From positions 78,400,166-78,464,165 of the forward strand of contig OY735202.1 in assembly GCA_963457665.1 (NCBI GenBank): 64,000 bases of DNA, written 5' to 3'. Under the pieces are notes generated by a model. That model did not search any database and had not been told where the DNA came from. It saw nothing but the letters and a program-made list of their open reading frames with translations. This DNA comes from Thysanoteuthis rhombus. Its lineage: Eukaryota; Mollusca; Cephalopoda; Oegopsida; Thysanoteuthidae. The translations under genes were made by a program, and so were the position numbers. Positions 62,585 to 64,000 of the stretch are shown here, piece by piece; position 1 is the stretch's first letter, and every line of letters starts with the position of its first letter.

Positions 62585-62925
62585 CCGTGGTAGTGGTAGT
62601 AGGAAGAGGAATTTAGGATGGTTCACCCGAAGGTCAAGTCCAAGTTTCATATCAATCCAACATGATACGGTTGAAATAATTGATATTTAACATCACGAGG
62701 TGTGGTGGTTGCAGTAGAATGAAGTGGAAGACGAGGATGGTTCACCCAAACGTCTGGCCCAAGTTTCATATAAATCAAACATGATACAACTCAAAAAACT
62801 GATATTAAGCATTACTAATAGCAGCAGTAGTTGTTCCTAGTAAGAGGAGGGGGAAGAGGAATACACGTATGGTTCGCCTGAGTTTCAACTCGATGCAGCA
62901 GAGAAGATTGATATTTGATATATAA
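62585..62925 (+). repeat. Degenerate ~115-bp tandem repeat, three units
   Basis: Units start with 'ccgtggtagtggtagtagga', 'gtggtggttgcagtagaa' and 'agcagtagttgttcctag'. Each is followed by AGGATGGTTCACCC or ATGGTTCGCC, 'caagtttcatatcaatcc' and 'aacatgatac', except in the shortened third unit. It is in the receptor intron downstream of the MAM exon. Confidence 0.65.
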
Positions 62926-62999
62926 CCTATTACCAACCGACCGAAATGCATCTTATAGAGATGCATTAGGCACATCTAAAAAATATCGAATAGACTTAC

Positions 63000-63099
63000 T
63001 TGGCTGGTTACAATTGATCATTTTCACATCATCAATTGCCATGTCTGTGGAACTGGCAATCGCATGATGCTTCGCATTTGGAGAAGCACTGAATTGCAA
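63000..63099 (-). CDS. Receptor exon: C-terminal end of a MAM domain
   Basis: Enters in phase 0 after a ...ctag acceptor and leaves in phase 1 before GTAAGT. It encodes LQFSASPNAKHHAIASSTDM followed by AIDDVKMINCNQP. The DMAIDDV...C pattern is the characteristic last strand and terminal cysteine of MAM domains ('GDIAIDDI..C'). The earlier exons of the domain are not in the window. Confidence 0.85.
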
Positions 63100-63159
63100 C
63101 TAGATAAAAAAAAAAAAAATGAATTCAAATCATACATTCCAAAGGAAATCATTCATCAC

Positions 63160-63167
<8 letters not shown>

Positions 63168-63214
<47 letters not shown>
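63168..63214. repeat. (CA)n(TA)n microsatellite
   Basis: ACACACACAC followed by about 22 TA units. Confidence 0.93.
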
Positions 63215-63220
<6 letters not shown>

Positions 63221-63224
63221 GTGA

Positions 63225-63540
63225 TCAATCAAAACGTTAGAAAAAAAGGGGGGATCAATAAGTGACTTACTTCTTTCGTATTTTGTTGAGCAGTGATCAC
63301 TAAAAGGTGAAAAATTCAAGAAACAACAACAGCAACAAGTTGACAAAAACTAGAGACTGATTTAGCGTGAACAAACATTGCAACTTGAACTCCCTACGAA
63401 ACCTTTATTTTGCAGGGAAACTTTCAAACAAACCCCCAACATTTTCATACTCATTGGGAGAAGTCGAAATTTCAAGTTTGTACTGTGAACAGGTTATTCA
63501 TGTGTTCTGATATCTGACCATACTTCGACCAAATAAATCC
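63225..63540 (-). repeat. Dispersed repeat, family A/A' (reverse)
   Basis: 'gagcagtgatcactaaaagg', 'agactgatttagcgtgaac', 'actcattgggagaag', matching in order the reverse copy at 4890-5270. It runs into the 49-bp tandem array. Confidence 0.65.
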
Positions 63541-64000
63541 ATATGGCAGAACACATGAATAACCTAAGCTCAAATAGATCCATAGATCCATATGGCAGAA
63601 CACATGAATAACCTAAGCTCAAATAGATCCATAGATCCATATGGCAGAACACATGAATAACCTAAGCTCAAATAGATCCATAGATCCATATGGCAGAACA
63701 CATGAATAACCTAAGCTCAAATAGATCCATAGATCCATATGGCAGAACACATGAATAACCTAAGCTCAAATAGATCCATAGATCCATATGGCAGAACACA
63801 TGAATAACCTAAGCTCAAATAGATCCATAGTTCCATATGGCAGAACACATGAATAACCCAAGCTCAAATAGATCCATAGATCCATATGGCTGAACGCATG
63901 AATAACCTAAGCTCAAATAGATCCATAGATCCATATGGCAGAACACATGAATAACCTAAGCCCAAATAGATCCGTAGATCCATATGGCAGAACACATGAA
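63540..64000. repeat. 49-bp satellite array (at least 9.4 units, continues past the window)
   Basis: The unit starts CATATGGCAGAACACATGAA and ends ATAGATCCATAGATC. Unit starts at 63540 and 63589 give a 49-bp period. The units are nearly identical, with scattered substitutions. The array contains AGAACACATGAATAACCTAA, the same string as the dispersed family A' at about 4243. Confidence 0.97.

Larger units (their letters stand above)
50209..63099 (-). other. MAM/LDLa/EGF transmembrane receptor gene, 3' part (10 exons, 353 aa visible)
   Basis: The exons, in transcript order, are 63099-63000, 61643-61548, 60854-60543, 58865-58752, 57682-57616, 54502-54441, 53956-53863, 52851-52779, 51644-51600 and 50307-50209. 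All have GT-AG borders, and the phases chain without conflict. Visible protein: MAM-domain C-terminus (residues 1-33), Thr/Ser stalk (34-125), LDLa 1 (about 130-169), LDLa 2 (about 172-206), EGF (about 209-238), a Lys/Ser-rich juxtamembrane stretch, TM helix (about 254-277), and a 75-residue cytoplasmic tail with NPAY (294-297) and NPLY (333-336). MAM plus LDLa plus EGF plus TM is the layout of MALRD1-like proteins, usually named 'MAM and LDL-receptor class A domain-containing protein'. NPxY motifs in LDLR-family tails recruit PTB adaptors for clathrin endocytosis. The ligand is unknown. The N-terminal region lies beyond the window. Orthology to MALRD1 is not proven. Confidence 0.9.

Overview
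This is a eukaryotic, AT-rich, repeat-dense window from a metazoan nuclear genome. Small exons with GT-AG introns, long introns, many (TA)n and (CA)n microsatellites, tRNA-derived SINE-like copies, LINE 3' ends and abundant short dispersed repeats all point to an animal. The decayed gene family at the left end and the MAM/LDLa receptor architecture fit a lophotrochozoan, most likely a mollusc, possibly a cephalopod. That taxonomic call is inference.

Two real genes were reconstructed exon by exon with matching splice phases, and they are convergent. (1) An LC3-type Atg8 autophagy gene lies on the + strand. It has four coding exons (9646-9688, 36449-36504, 38358-38464, 42527-42689) that give a complete 122-residue protein ending Phe-Gly-Gln. 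Its first intron is about 26.8 kb. Its third intron is almost filled by a 3.6-kb array of alternating tetranucleotides. (2) The 3' part of a MAM/LDL-receptor-class-A/EGF transmembrane receptor lies on the - strand. Ten exons run from 63099 down to the stop at 50209 and encode 353 residues: end of a MAM domain, Thr/Ser stalk with octapeptide repeats, two LDLa domains, one EGF domain, a membrane helix and a cytoplasmic tail with two NPxY motifs. Its 5' end lies beyond position 64000.

Layout: 1-1.4 kb, no gene. 1.4-4.0 kb, a decayed copy of a multicopy invertebrate ORF family, split by an insertion of about 0.8 kb. 4-9.6 kb, dispersed repeats including a foldback copy and a LINE 3' end. 9.6-42.7 kb, the LC3 gene, with intron 1 carrying a 12-unit minisatellite just after exon 1 and many dispersed repeats. 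42.7-50.2 kb, intergenic between the two gene ends. 50.2-63.1 kb, the receptor gene, whose introns carry a 76-bp and a 39-bp minisatellite. 63.2-64 kb, a dispersed repeat that runs into a 49-bp tandem array continuing off the window.

The two genes have no evident functional link: LC3 is the lipid-conjugated autophagosome protein and the other is an endocytic-type surface receptor. The most unusual content is non-coding: the lattice-like tetranucleotide array in LC3 intron 3, a 39-bp minisatellite open in four frames and in frame with the neighbouring LDLa exon, and a dispersed repeat family with about 13 copies, including foldback forms.
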